Source: Fluviicola sp. (GTDB taxonomy: Bacteria; Bacteroidota; Bacteroidia; Flavobacteriales_D; Crocinitomicaceae). From it: a stretch of 64,000 nt of DNA. Below, in pieces: positions 43,845 to 53,105 of the stretch. How positions within the stretch are numbered: position 1 is the first letter of the stretch; the number at the start of each line of letters is the position of its first letter. Position numbers and translations under genes: made by a program. Where the stretch lies: positions 608,106-672,105 of the forward strand of contig NZ_JAQSWB010000002.1 in assembly GCF_029266855.1 (NCBI RefSeq), given 5' to 3'. Under the pieces are notes generated by a model. It was not told the DNA's origin and searched no databases. It worked only from the letters and a program-made list of their open reading frames with translations.

Positions 43845-43847
43845 GTT

Positions 43848-44921
43848 ATGTGGTTGATTGGTTCCTGGGTACTTCTTTATATGCTTTCGATCTTGACATT
43901 GCTGTTTGGTGTGAACCGTTTGAGGATCAGCAGAAACTCAAAAAAGATGATGGCAATTGATGAAATTTCAGTGGTGATTCCTTTTAGAAATGAAGCAGCT
44001 AACCTGAAAGAGTTCCTGGATTGTATTTATGCTCAGCGATACCAGCCGGCACAATGGATTTTTGTCAATGATCATTCTTCTGATTCTTATATAGACTTGT
44101 TCAGGGAAATGGATTCATTTCCAGTGCGACTACTACATTTGCCGGAAGAACAAAGAGGAAAGAAGCGGGCAATTCGTTTTGGAATGGATCACGTTCGTAC
44201 AGAATACTGCCTGACTATGGATGCGGATGTTTCATTCGGAAAGGATTACATGAAATCGATGCTCCTGCTTCCTGAAGCTGAGTTGATCATCCTTCCCGTC
44301 GAGATGACAGGTACAAAATGGTGGCAGTCTTTCTTTACATTGGAATATCTTTTCACTACACTTTTGAATAAAGGAATTGCAGGATGGTCAAGACCTGTGA
44401 ATTGCAGCGGGGCAAACCTGCTGATCCACGTTTCAAGCTTTGATCAGGTGGATGATATCGAAGAACACGACCATATTTTAAGCGGAGATGATATTTATAC
44501 CTTAAGAGCTTTTAGAAGCGCCGGAAAACGGATCGAGATCGTAGAGAATGAAGCACTGAAAGTGGAAACTGAAACTCCGGAAACACTTTCGGAAGTGATG
44601 GAACAGCGTGTCCGCTGGCTCGGAAAAACAAATCATGTGGCCGATTCACTGAATAATTTTTTAGGAGTTTGGGCGGTCGGACTTCATCTTTATTACTTCC
44701 TGCTTTTGATAATCACTTTTTTTGCCGGAGTTTATTGGCTTACCTTCCTGCTAATTGCATTTAAGTACGGAATGGATTTCATCTTGGTGAAAATGGATAA
44801 AAAGAAACCGAAACCCTTTGATTTGTTAGGTTTGGGACTGTTCGAGTTGTTTTATCCGATTTATTTGTTTGCGCTTCTGGCATATCTCATGGTCTCTCAG
44901 CCGGAATGGAAAGGACGATAA
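43848..44921 (+). CDS. Membrane-anchored GT2 glycosyltransferase
   Basis: A 357-residue GT2 enzyme. An N-terminal membrane helix (WLIGSWVLLYMLSILTLLF) precedes the catalytic domain with EISVVIPFRNEAANLKEF, IFVNDHSSD, CLTMDADVSF (DxD) and the acceptor-side QRVRWLGK (the QxxRW of processive GT2). Two or three C-terminal helices follow. It is the likely partner of the preceding flippase-like protein. The acceptor is unknown. Confidence 0.85.
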   Translation: MWLIGSWVLLYMLSILTLLFGVNRLRISRNSKKMMAIDEISVVIPFRNEAANLKEFLDCIYAQRYQPAQWIFVNDHSSDSYIDLFREMDSFPVRLLHLPEEQRGKKRAIRFGMDHVRTEYCLTMDADVSFGKDYMKSMLLLPEAELIILPVEMTGTKWWQSFFTLEYLFTTLLNKGIAGWSRPVNCSGANLLIHVSSFDQVDDIEEHDHILSGDDIYTLRAFRSAGKRIEIVENEALKVETETPETLSEVMEQRVRWLGKTNHVADSLNNFLGVWAVGLHLYYFLLLIITFFAGVYWLTFLLIAFKYGMDFILVKMDKKKPKPFDLLGLGLFELFYPIYLFALLAYLMVSQPEWKGR

Positions 44922-45040
44922 TTTAGGTCTTTTTAGTATTTACAGGAGGCATTTGTCCCTATTTTTATGATGTTCTTATTCCAACTCAGTTTAAAAGATG
45001 ACTGAGGGAATCAAAGGCAGTCTTTTTAAAGCAGACAAAT

Positions 45041-47491
45041 TTGGAACATTCAAAACGATTTACACAAACAACCCGTGGGAAGTTAATTCTAGCCTTCGGT
45101 TTAGTGTTGTGTGTTTCGCTGTTTACCTGGATCGTTAATCGCAGTGCATTCGACCGGATTAACACGGTTGTTGAAGATTTGGCAAAACCGAATAACCGCT
45201 TGAATGCTTTGAATGACCTGCAAATGGAAATGAGCCGGCTCAATGATTTCTATCGGGCGGAAGCTTTACAAAACAGGTACAATCCTTCCAACGAATACGA
45301 TAAAAGGGTTTCACAGATCTCAAACAGGCTGGCTCAACTGAAGGATTCCTTTGCAGATAACTCCTCGCAGGTCGAACGACTGGTCCAGGTGGATTCTATC
45401 TTCGTACGGCGAAATAAACTTTTTGAAAAATACCTCAAGATCAGGTACAATTACATTCACAACGGATTAGTGGACAAACAGTTCGAAGAATTGGCGGATC
45501 GTGTTGACCGGGAGAATTTAAAAGTCGACACAAATGTGGTTACTACAGAAAAGCAAACGAAAACGTACACCTATTTTGATCCGGTTGTAAAAGAAGAAGT
45601 TCCGGTAAAGAAAAGACGGTTCAGGCGGAAGAAGCAGGTGGTCGTCGAGACAAAGCCGTATGTAGTTGTGGAAGAGAGGATGAATGTTCACATAGATACA
45701 CTAGCTGTTTCCCAGAAAAAAGATAGTATCCTGGAAAATATTCGCATTTCTCTGGACGAGGTCGAATCAGAACGGAATTCGGGCCGGAAGTTCTTGCAGA
45801 AACAGGAGTTGATCCTCATAAAAAGCAATGAGATCTTGTATAATCGTTTATTGGAGATAATAGGTGAGGTGAAGAATGAAGAAAGCCTGAATACGCACCT
45901 GAGTTCTGCTATGTCGATCCAAATTGCCCGGGAAACTGTTTCATTTACCAAGATTTTAACGGTGATTTTTGTACTGGTGGCTTTTGTTCTCATTGGCTTT
46001 ATTATCGGGGACATATCGAAATTCAATCGTTATCGCAGGCAATTGGAGGCATCCAGGGAAGAGGCAGAATTCCACAGCCAGGCAAAGCAGCGCTTTCTTT
46101 CCAATATGAGTCACGAAATCCGTTCACCCTTGCAGACGATCGTTGGATATTCTGAGCTGTTGATGAATGAACAGGGACATGATAAATCTAAAATCGAGGT
46201 GGTTTCGAAAGCTTCTGAACACTTGTTGCAGGTTGTCAATGAAATCCTGGATTATTCGCGCATCATTTCCTCCAATTTTAAAATCGAGAAGAAAGCTTTT
46301 CAGTTAAAAGAAATGATTGATGAAGTTGCAGATTTATCTGCTTTTCAGTGCAGTCAGAAAGGTATTCAATGGATTTTTCAAACGGATGAATTTGAACAAG
46401 GCTCAGCAGTGATTTCCGATTCGTTTCGCTTGAAACAAATTTTGATCAATGTAATCAGCAATGCAGTAAAATTTACTCAGCAAGGTTCGGTTTCGTTAAA
46501 AGTTCAGATGAAGGATCATGCGAATAGTTTGGATGTGTATTTCACTATTTCCGATACCGGCATCGGGATGGATGCGAAAGATCTGAAGCTTGTTTTCCAG
46601 CAATTTGAGCAGGCCCGAAACGCACCCGTTCAATCCGGAACAGGCTTGGGTTTAAGCATTGTAAAAGAACTGGTAGATGCCCTGAAAGGTAAAATGACTG
46701 TAAAAAGTGTATTGGGAAAAGGAACGGAATTTAAACTTCACTTCTCTTTCGAAAAAGCACAATCAGGCGAATTACAAACTGTAGTTAACAAGTCGGAAGA
46801 AGCAATTGAATTGGATGGGGAGATTTGGGTTGTAGATGATGATCCGCTTATTTTAAAGTTATGTGAACAATTATTAAAGCAAAAGAATCTGAAATTCAGG
46901 TGCTTCAGTGATCCGGGAGAACTGCTGGGAACGGATTGGAATGAAGACGTGAGAGTGATATACGCCGATGTCCGTATGCCGGGAATGAGCGGGATCGATT
47001 TATGTGCACGCTTGAGACAACGCGGACATAAGCAGGTGAAGATCATCGCACTTACTGCCCAGGTATTACCGGAAGAAAAGGAATTGTTCCTGCAAAGCGG
47101 CTTCGATGAAATTGTTCTGAAACCCTTTAAAAGCAATGAGTTTTATGAACCAATTCGCAAACTTAATATGCGGGAAACAGAATTTGATTTTTCCGGATTA
47201 AAAGCCATGATCCCAGATGAGACGGAATTTAAAGAAATCAGGATCCAGTTTGTATCCGATTCAAAGTCTGATTTAAAAGCTATAAAAACAGCTTTGAGAG
47301 AACAAAATACACAGGATATTTTGTTATTGGTTCACCGCCTGGCAGGAAGGTTTGGACAAATGGGATCCCGGAATCTAGCACAAAAATTGCGAGCCTTGGA
47401 AATTCAATTGAAGAACAGCGGTCGCGGAGTTGTTTTCTACGAGGTAAATGAGATCATTCCGGAACTGGAAAAAGCAATTGAAAGCGTTTGA
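45041..47491 (+). CDS. Hybrid sensor histidine kinase with REC and HPt domains
   Basis: An 816-residue tripartite phosphorelay kinase (BarA-like layout). TM1 (about 14-32) and TM2 (about 304-323) flank a large periplasmic sensor rich in coiled coil, with an unusual basic patch KKRRFRRKK at 190-198. HisKA phosphoacceptor H358 is in SNMSHEIRSPLQT, the HATPase has ISDTGIGM and SGTGLGLSIV, the REC domain has D643 (YADVRMPGMSG) and K694 (VLKPFK), and the HPt has H765 (LVHRLAGRFGQMG). The start TTG 45041 gives a complete TM1; no closer ATG does. A sigma-54 response regulator faces it. Confidence 0.93.
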   Translation: MEHSKRFTQTTRGKLILAFGLVLCVSLFTWIVNRSAFDRINTVVEDLAKPNNRLNALNDLQMEMSRLNDFYRAEALQNRYNPSNEYDKRVSQISNRLAQLKDSFADNSSQVERLVQVDSIFVRRNKLFEKYLKIRYNYIHNGLVDKQFEELADRVDRENLKVDTNVVTTEKQTKTYTYFDPVVKEEVPVKKRRFRRKKQVVVETKPYVVVEERMNVHIDTLAVSQKKDSILENIRISLDEVESERNSGRKFLQKQELILIKSNEILYNRLLEIIGEVKNEESLNTHLSSAMSIQIARETVSFTKILTVIFVLVAFVLIGFIIGDISKFNRYRRQLEASREEAEFHSQAKQRFLSNMSHEIRSPLQTIVGYSELLMNEQGHDKSKIEVVSKASEHLLQVVNEILDYSRIISSNFKIEKKAFQLKEMIDEVADLSAFQCSQKGIQWIFQTDEFEQGSAVISDSFRLKQILINVISNAVKFTQQGSVSLKVQMKDHANSLDVYFTISDTGIGMDAKDLKLVFQQFEQARNAPVQSGTGLGLSIVKELVDALKGKMTVKSVLGKGTEFKLHFSFEKAQSGELQTVVNKSEEAIELDGEIWVVDDDPLILKLCEQLLKQKNLKFRCFSDPGELLGTDWNEDVRVIYADVRMPGMSGIDLCARLRQRGHKQVKIIALTAQVLPEEKELFLQSGFDEIVLKPFKSNEFYEPIRKLNMRETEFDFSGLKAMIPDETEFKEIRIQFVSDSKSDLKAIKTALREQNTQDILLLVHRLAGRFGQMGSRNLAQKLRALEIQLKNSGRGVVFYEVNEIIPELEKAIESV

Positions 47492-47538
47492 TAGTGTCAG
47501 CCATAACTGACGTATCGAGAACAAATAGCGGGAACAAT

Positions 47539-48870
47539 TCAATCCAGCTGGTACTTTTCCATTTTACTGTAAAGAGTCTTCCGGTCAATGTTTAAAAGCC
47601 GGGCAGCTTTTGTTTTGTTGTATCTGGTCTGAACCAGGGCATTTAAGATCAACTCGCGTTCATTGGTCTCCTGAACCAGCTTTAAGTTATTCGGGTTGCT
47701 TTTGTGAGCGCGTGAGATCATTTCTTCAGGGAGTAAGTCAATTCCGATTTCGTCATTTTTGCTCAACAGAACAGAACGTTTGATCACATTGCGCAGTTCC
47801 CGTAAGTTTCCCGGCCAGTCGTATTTTTTGAAAACTTCAATGATCTCGGGAGAAAGCCTTTTTACAGAGCGGTCCAACTCATTATTTGATTGTTCTACAA
47901 AGTATTGAATGAAAAGTTCCAGGTCGGCCCCTCTTTCGCGTAAGGCAGGCATCTGAATCTTGAATTCATTGATACGGTGATAAATGTCTTCCCTGAAATT
48001 ACCTGCTCCGATTTCCTGGAGTAAGTTTTCATTTGTTGCACTGATCAGACGAATATCGATGGGAATGCTTTTTCCGCTTCCAACGGGTTCGATTGTTCGT
48101 TCCTGAAGCGTGCGCAGTAGTTTGATCTGAACATCATAACCCAGGTTCCCGATCTCGTCCAAAAACAGGGTTCCCCCGTTTGCTTTTTCCAGCACTCCAA
48201 CTTTATCTTGCAATGCACCCGTAAAGGAACCTTTCGCATGTCCGAATAATTCGCTGGCGGCAAGTTCTTTGGAAAGTACTCCGCAGTCGACAGCTATGAA
48301 CGGTCCGTCAGAACGTTTGCTTTGATTGTGGATGGAACGGGCGATATGCTCCTTTCCTGTTCCGCTTTCCCCGATGATCATCACGGACATTTCCGTAGGA
48401 GCAACCAGGTCAACATATTCGTATAATTTTTTTGCTATCGGACTTTCGCCCTTTATGAAAGCTGTTTTATTAGGAGGAGTGGCTGATACCTGAGTTTTAG
48501 GTTGCGTTTTTTTAGTTAAAGCCGATTCAATTACCAGCAATAGTTCATCCGGATTTATGGGCTTGATGATATACTCAAAGGCTCCGGATTGAATGGATTT
48601 CACCGCAGTTCTTACATCGTCAAAGCTGGTAATGATCACAACCGGAAGGTTTGGAAAGTGAACTCCCATTTTTGCAATGAGATCTATCCCGATTCCATCT
48701 GGTAAACGGTAATCCAAAAGCAGCAGATCGTATTTTTCTGAACTCAGTGATTTTTCACCTGACTGGAGATTAGGGGCAGTGCTTACTTCATAACCTTTCT
48801 TGTTTAAAAAAGCAGTTACAATTTTTGCGAAAGTCGGATCGTCTTCAATTAACAGGATTTTTTTATCCAA
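47539..48870 (-). CDS. Sigma-54-dependent response regulator (NtrC family)
   Basis: A 443-residue NtrC-type regulator. The receiver domain has acidic IEDD (near 9) and D53 (LLLLDYRLPDG). The AAA+ domain has Walker A GESGTGKE (167-174), the sigma-54 contact GSFTGA (214-219, for the usual GAFTGA), Walker B FLDEIGNLG (236-244), and the C-terminal Fis HTH has NKTKAARLLNIDRKTLYSKM. It activates sigma-54 promoters on phosphorylation, and the facing hybrid kinase is the likely donor. The frame extends to TTG 48912, but that lies in the loop of a terminator, so TTG 48870 (MDKKILLIEDD) is chosen. Confidence 0.93.
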   Translation of the reverse strand: MDKKILLIEDDPTFAKIVTAFLNKKGYEVSTAPNLQSGEKSLSSEKYDLLLLDYRLPDGIGIDLIAKMGVHFPNLPVVIITSFDDVRTAVKSIQSGAFEYIIKPINPDELLLVIESALTKKTQPKTQVSATPPNKTAFIKGESPIAKKLYEYVDLVAPTEMSVMIIGESGTGKEHIARSIHNQSKRSDGPFIAVDCGVLSKELAASELFGHAKGSFTGALQDKVGVLEKANGGTLFLDEIGNLGYDVQIKLLRTLQERTIEPVGSGKSIPIDIRLISATNENLLQEIGAGNFREDIYHRINEFKIQMPALRERGADLELFIQYFVEQSNNELDRSVKRLSPEIIEVFKKYDWPGNLRELRNVIKRSVLLSKNDEIGIDLLPEEMISRAHKSNPNNLKLVQETNERELILNALVQTRYNKTKAARLLNIDRKTLYSKMEKYQLD

Positions 48871-48892
48871 AGCTCTTGTTTTGTGATTCCTA

Positions 48893-48933
48893 ATAAAAAT
48901 AAGAAAGGTCAAGCAAAAGCAAGACCTTTCTTA
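48893..48933 (-). terminator. Terminator of the PepSY-like gene
   Basis: TAAGAAAGGTC (48900-48910) pairs perfectly with GACCTTTCTTA (48923-48933) over 11 bp. On the minus strand the stem is followed by ATTTTTAT. It ends the gene to its right, upstream of the sigma-54 regulator. Confidence 0.85.
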
Positions 48934-48955
48934 GGATTATTTAAGGAAAAACAGG

Positions 48956-49276
48956 TTATTTGATAACTGTTCCGTCTTCATTGAATTTTACGACATTCAA
49001 CTCAGATTTAGCATTCCATAATTCAACTTCGTAATAAGTTTTCTCAGTTTTATTTTTCACGATGTAAGCATTTTTAGCTGTCCATCCCTGGAACGCGTCT
49101 TCAGTAAGTGATTTTCTTACAGCTGCAGGTAATTCCTCCAATTTGATTTTTACTCGGTCCGGATTGGTTGCGTCTGTTACTTCTGTTTTTGGAGCCTTAG
49201 CTGTTTCCGTTCCTGTTTGAGCGTTTGCGAATACTGTTGTGGTAATTGCTATTGCTGCGATGATTAACTTTTTCAT
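48956..49276 (-). CDS. Small secreted PepSY-like protein
   Basis: A 106-residue protein with a signal peptide (MKKLIIAAIAITTTVFANAQ). The mature part has a PepSY/DUF2874-like element: IKLEELPAAVRKSLTEDAFQGW, then AYIVKNKTEKTYYEVELWN. These small periplasmic proteins are common in this phylum with no settled function. ATG 49276 is selected over the longer in-frame reading, which lacks a signal peptide. A terminator follows downstream. Confidence 0.75.
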   Translation of the reverse strand: MKKLIIAAIAITTTVFANAQTGTETAKAPKTEVTDATNPDRVKIKLEELPAAVRKSLTEDAFQGWTAKNAYIVKNKTEKTYYEVELWNAKSELNVVKFNEDGTVIK

Positions 49277-49504
49277 GGTACTTTTTTTTAAGATTCTGCA
49301 GTCTCCAATGGAAATATAATGCCAGTGCCTGAATTCAAAATTCAAAATGGAAAATTAAAAAGCAAAACCTATTGTTTATCAGTGTTTTGGGAAGGATTAA
49401 CTGCGATCAGATAAAAAGTAAATTGATTTGCCAAAATGGATAAAAGTGTAGAATAAAGCACCAAACCGGGGAATTATTCCACGATTTTTCGAATAATTAC
49501 CTGC

Positions 49505-49966
49505 TTAATAATTGATCGGGGAATCCAGTTTTAATTGCTGGACTACCTTTTTCTGAAGAGGGAAAAGGGATATAAAGTACAATGTACCGATTCCGGCAAG
49601 AATAATAAAATAGCTGTTGGTGGTGAGTACAAAGCAAACGATAGCAAAAATGATAGATGCATCTATTATCCCCATTTGAATGATCCTTACAGATGTATAC
49701 GATTTGATCAGTTTCAATGGGTTGGTTTCGTTGTGGACTTTGGCGAGCATGGATTTTCCGAGAAAAATACTTACCGATACTGCGGTCACCATGAAAATTG
49801 GTGCGATCAGCTGGAAAAGCTCATTGGTATTTGTTTGTTGGCTTCCAGCTTCAACAATGAGACTCATTGCTGTTAGAAAACTGAGAATACCGAAAAGAAA
49901 AGCTCCGAAAAGGATTCGAATTAATGTAAGATTATTTGTCAGTTTACGGGCAACGTCTTCTTTCAT
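49505..49966 (-). CDS. Hypothetical membrane protein with four helices
   Basis: A 153-residue membrane protein with four hydrophobic segments: IRILFGAFLFGILSFLTAM, FQLIAPIFMVTAVSVSIFL, MGIIDASIIFAIVCFVL, and FIILAGIGTLYFISLFPL. It lacks acidic or His motifs in the membrane. The family is not recognised. It stands alone between the PepSY-like gene and the terminator of the DUF3127 gene. Confidence 0.55.
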   Translation of the reverse strand: MKEDVARKLTNNLTLIRILFGAFLFGILSFLTAMSLIVEAGSQQTNTNELFQLIAPIFMVTAVSVSIFLGKSMLAKVHNETNPLKLIKSYTSVRIIQMGIIDASIIFAIVCFVLTTNSYFIILAGIGTLYFISLFPLQKKVVQQLKLDSPINY

Positions 49967-49980
49967 AGTATTTAGGATGT

Positions 49981-50013
49981 AAAAAAGCCCCGGGATTTAT
50001 CGCCGGGGCTTTT
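49981..50013 (-). terminator. Terminator of the DUF3127 gene
   Basis: AAAAGCCCCGG (49983-49993) pairs with CCGGGGCTTTT (50003-50013) over 11 bp. It reads as an intrinsic terminator on the minus strand with six U residues, and also weakly on the plus strand. Confidence 0.88.
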
Positions 50014-50017
50014 ATTA

Positions 50018-50413
50018 TTAGAATGGTAAATCGTCGTCGTCGCTTGGTGCCGTTGATGCACTTGGTGTAGCAATCGGATCCAAACTCATTGCAGTTGGTC
50101 CGCCAGCCGGAATTCCACCTCCCATTGCAGGAGATCCGACCTTTTCAATTCTCCATGCTTCCAGTGTATTGAAGTATTTAACTTCTCCTTGAGGGCTTGT
50201 CCATTCACGGCCTCTTAGGTTGAAAGACACTTCAATTTGCTCCTGCGTGTTAAATCCATCAATCAGACTGCATTTATCTTGCGTTAATTGAAACAGGATA
50301 TCCTGAGGATACATACTTGCATTATCAGTTAAAACAAATTCTCTCTTTGAAAACTTTTCTGATACTTGAACGGTATCATTTTTCACCTTTAATATTCCGG
50401 ATATTTTAAACAT
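50018..50413 (-). CDS. DUF3127 OB-fold-like protein with SSB-type acidic tail
   Basis: A 131-residue protein whose N-terminal 90 residues match DUF3127, a beta-barrel domain of unknown function: KISGILKVKNDTVQVSEKFS, REFVLTDNASMYPQDILFQLTQDK and LRGREWTSPQGEVKYFNTLEAWRI. A Gly/Pro/Ala/Ser-rich linker follows and the last residues are DDDDLPF, the same acidic tip found on the SSB in this window (NDDLPF). This tail suggests docking to SSB-interacting proteins and a role in DNA replication or repair; that is an inference. Confidence 0.8.
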   Translation of the reverse strand: MFKISGILKVKNDTVQVSEKFSKREFVLTDNASMYPQDILFQLTQDKCSLIDGFNTQEQIEVSFNLRGREWTSPQGEVKYFNTLEAWRIEKVGSPAMGGGIPAGGPTAMSLDPIATPSASTAPSDDDDLPF

Positions 50414-50437
50414 ATTTCTACGGGTTATTTACAATTT

Positions 50438-51331
50438 TTAATCGTTAAAAGAAAGCAGGGTCATCCAGGCTCCTTCAATATCATTTTTATTAATTAATTC
50501 TTTTGCACGTTGATGCAGAGCAAGTTCCAGCTTTGCCGGTTCGTCTTCTAAAGTTAGGAATAAATCACTTAATTCCAATAGTTTATACTCGTTTACATCT
50601 GTTTCATTTGGTAATTCCGTAACACCGGCCAACTGCGCCAGATCATTTCCTGTTAGGACAGAACTGACACGGATATCATCCGGGAGCTGATCAAAACCAA
50701 TACCGATTGTTGTAATCGGTTTTGTGATCTCGAACATGGAGGCCTCATTTGCATGACAATACCAGTTTCCTCCCATTCTGGCTACCAGGTTAATCTTCTT
50801 CTGGTCAATAGTTCCATCCTCTGCCAAAATTTCTTCGTGAATGTGAATTTTGGTTACTTCGCAAATAACCAAATTTCCTGCACCTCCCTGATCTCCCAGT
50901 TCGCGTACTTCTAAAACCTTGCACTCAAACTGAACAGGTGCTTCCAGAACACGCATGGGTCTGATCGTATCTGATTTTATAGGGGTAAGACCTGATTTAA
51001 CGAATTCATCCACTTCCGGACCGAAAGGAGAACTGCTCAAACTCATTTGATGCAGGATGTCCATATTCACAATGTTAATAACCACTTCGGGAATATGCTT
51101 GACATTGTTATAAGTGTCCTTGGTCGTATTGGTTCTCCCGTTTCTGGCAGGAGAAAAAATAAGGATCGGTGGAGCTGCCGAAAACACATTGAAAAAACTG
51201 AACGGAGATAAGTTGTTTACCCCGTTTTCATCGATTGTGGAAGCAAAAGCGATGGGGCGTGGTCCGATAGCTCCAAGCAAATAGCTGTGAAGTTTGGGTA
51301 CGGGAAGTTCTTTCGGATCGAGCGTTAACAT
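50438..51331 (-). CDS. Flavin reductase-like FMN-binding protein
   Basis: A 297-residue protein with a flavin reductase (split-barrel) domain: LLGAIGPRPIAFASTIDENGVNNLSPFSFFNVFSAAP (FMN phosphate site), LIFSPAR and VINIVNMDILHQMSLSS. The family uses or reduces FMN; a function in detoxification or aromatic metabolism is possible but not shown. ATG 51331 is preferred because it follows a TACTTTTG element and gives the family N-terminus; a frame of 17 more codons upstream is ignored. Confidence 0.85.
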   Translation of the reverse strand: MLTLDPKELPVPKLHSYLLGAIGPRPIAFASTIDENGVNNLSPFSFFNVFSAAPPILIFSPARNGRTNTTKDTYNNVKHIPEVVINIVNMDILHQMSLSSSPFGPEVDEFVKSGLTPIKSDTIRPMRVLEAPVQFECKVLEVRELGDQGGAGNLVICEVTKIHIHEEILAEDGTIDQKKINLVARMGGNWYCHANEASMFEITKPITTIGIGFDQLPDDIRVSSVLTGNDLAQLAGVTELPNETDVNEYKLLELSDLFLTLEDEPAKLELALHQRAKELINKNDIEGAWMTLLSFND

Positions 51332-51345
51332 TCTTGAAATTTCTA

Positions 51346-51353
51346 CAAAAGTA
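51346..51353 (-). promoter_or_regulatory. -7 promoter element for the flavin-reductase gene
   Basis: TACTTTTG on the minus strand, 14 bases upstream of ATG 51331, matches TAnnTTTG. Confidence 0.5.
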
Positions 51354-51421
51354 GAAAAATCAAAGAGGCACTTTGAAGTCACTTGTCAGAATTAATTAAC
51401 AAAATGACATGCAGCGAAACC

Positions 51422-53053
51422 CTATTTATTTTTCAATCCCTTTTCTTGAAGAATTACGTATAAGTTCGGATTCAATTCAAAGGAATAATCATGACCAATT
51501 GCATAAGATCCCCATTTGGATGAACAAGCCAGTTTCTGTTTTCCGTTCATGATAGGCATATTGAATCCCGGAATACAATTAATCCAGCGAAACTGTACTT
51601 TGTTCTTCTTGTATTTCAATTGAAGGGTAGGCGGGTTCTTTTCTCTCAGGTATTGATCAAATACTTTTGAAAGATCCACACCCAATTCAACCGACATAAA
51701 CTGCTCGATTTGCTGGGTCGTAACTGTTTGATGGTAAAATGTTGCATTCATTTTCCGAAGCATCATGCGGAACAAGGAATCGTTCGCATGGATTGTTCGA
51801 ATGGTGTGAAGCATATTGGCGGCTTTGTTATACATATCACCGCTTCCTTCGGTATTTACGTTGTACGGCCCGATGACCGGTTTGTCATTCAGGATGTTTT
51901 TCCGGAGCCCCTGGCAGTATTTGTCTGCATCCTCCGTTCCGAACCAATAATCAGTAAAGAGCGTTTCGCTGTAACAGGTAAATCCTTCGTGGACCCACAT
52001 ATCTGCAATGTCTTTCGAGGTAATGTTATTTCCATACCATTCGTGCCCGCTTTCATGGACGATAATAAAATCCCATTTTAATCCGATTCCCGTTCCGCTT
52101 AAATCAGAACCCAGATAACCGTTCTTATAACCGTTCCCGTAAGCTACGGCACTTTGGTGTTCCATTCCCAGGTAAGGAGCTTCAACCAATTTGTAACCAT
52201 CTTCATAGAAAGGGTAGGGACCGAACCAGTATTCCAAAGCCTTGAGTGTTTTTGGTGCGTCCTGGAATTGCTTTTTGGCCTTCTCTTCGTTTCCTCTTAA
52301 AACCCAGTAATCGATTTCGAGATTTCCTTTTTCACCTGCAAAGTGTTCGTGCATGTTTACATAATCTCCGATATATGGGATCATGCAGTAATTATTGATC
52401 GGGTTGCTTACATTCCATGAATAAGTAGCCTGGCCTGTATTCTTTATTTCTTTACCGGCGAAAATCCCATTACTCACACAAACCAAATCACCTGGACAGG
52501 TGTAGTGCATAGTAACTCCATTATCCGGCTCGTCGAATTGAGAATCTTTACACGGAAACCAAACACTTGCTCCTTGTCCCTGGCAAGCAACTGAAACCCA
52601 TGGTTTGCTATTTTGATCTTTGGCCCACACAATTCCGCCATCCCAGGGTGCGCGTTTTGCAACTCGTGGTTTTCCGTGGAAATATACCGTTAGCTCATTA
52701 TCATCTTCACCGCTTATTGCACCTGGGATAAAATAGGCATTTCCGTCCTTTCGAAAAGTCAATTTTTTCAGTTCGTTTTTTGATAGAATACTGTCAATAA
52801 TCATTGGTTCCTGAAGATCGATCTGTAATTCAGAAGTATTTTTTGTTCTTAATTCCAGGACAGAAAAACGTATTGTGTTTTTACCGTGAATCTCCTTCTT
52901 TTCTATGTCAAATGTTACACTCAGGTCATAGTGTTTTAAATCCCACCAATTGCGGGAGCTTCCGTATGTACCTCTTAGGGAATCTGCATGAGTGAATTGA
53001 GCGTACGACGACGATGCAGAAATAATTAAAAGGAAAATCAGCAGGTGTTTCAT
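51422..53053 (-). CDS. Secreted M1-family zinc metallopeptidase
   Basis: A 543-residue secreted aminopeptidase-like enzyme: signal peptide (MKHLLIFLLIISASSSYAQ), N-terminal beta-domain to about 265, then the catalytic domain. The exopeptidase motif reads LGMEHQSAV in place of GAMEN. Zinc ligands are H333, E334 and H337 (HESGH) and E356 (VHEGFTCYSE, 18 residues on). It lacks the helical C-terminal domain of longer M1 enzymes and has no T9SS domain. Start ATG 53053 keeps an ideal signal peptide; an in-frame ATG nine codons upstream is less likely. Confidence 0.9.
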   Translation of the reverse strand: MKHLLIFLLIISASSSYAQFTHADSLRGTYGSSRNWWDLKHYDLSVTFDIEKKEIHGKNTIRFSVLELRTKNTSELQIDLQEPMIIDSILSKNELKKLTFRKDGNAYFIPGAISGEDDNELTVYFHGKPRVAKRAPWDGGIVWAKDQNSKPWVSVACQGQGASVWFPCKDSQFDEPDNGVTMHYTCPGDLVCVSNGIFAGKEIKNTGQATYSWNVSNPINNYCMIPYIGDYVNMHEHFAGEKGNLEIDYWVLRGNEEKAKKQFQDAPKTLKALEYWFGPYPFYEDGYKLVEAPYLGMEHQSAVAYGNGYKNGYLGSDLSGTGIGLKWDFIIVHESGHEWYGNNITSKDIADMWVHEGFTCYSETLFTDYWFGTEDADKYCQGLRKNILNDKPVIGPYNVNTEGSGDMYNKAANMLHTIRTIHANDSLFRMMLRKMNATFYHQTVTTQQIEQFMSVELGVDLSKVFDQYLREKNPPTLQLKYKKNKVQFRWINCIPGFNMPIMNGKQKLACSSKWGSYAIGHDYSFELNPNLYVILQEKGLKNK

Positions 53054-53105
53054 GAGTTGTTTTTTGGTGAATTTAATCATTCTTTAAATGATAGCTGGGT
53101 ACTTC

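Noticed and set aside
44998-45040. ATG 44998 as start of the hybrid kinase
   Set aside because: It is in a different frame from the kinase; the kinase frame starts at TTG 45041 with an intact first membrane helix.
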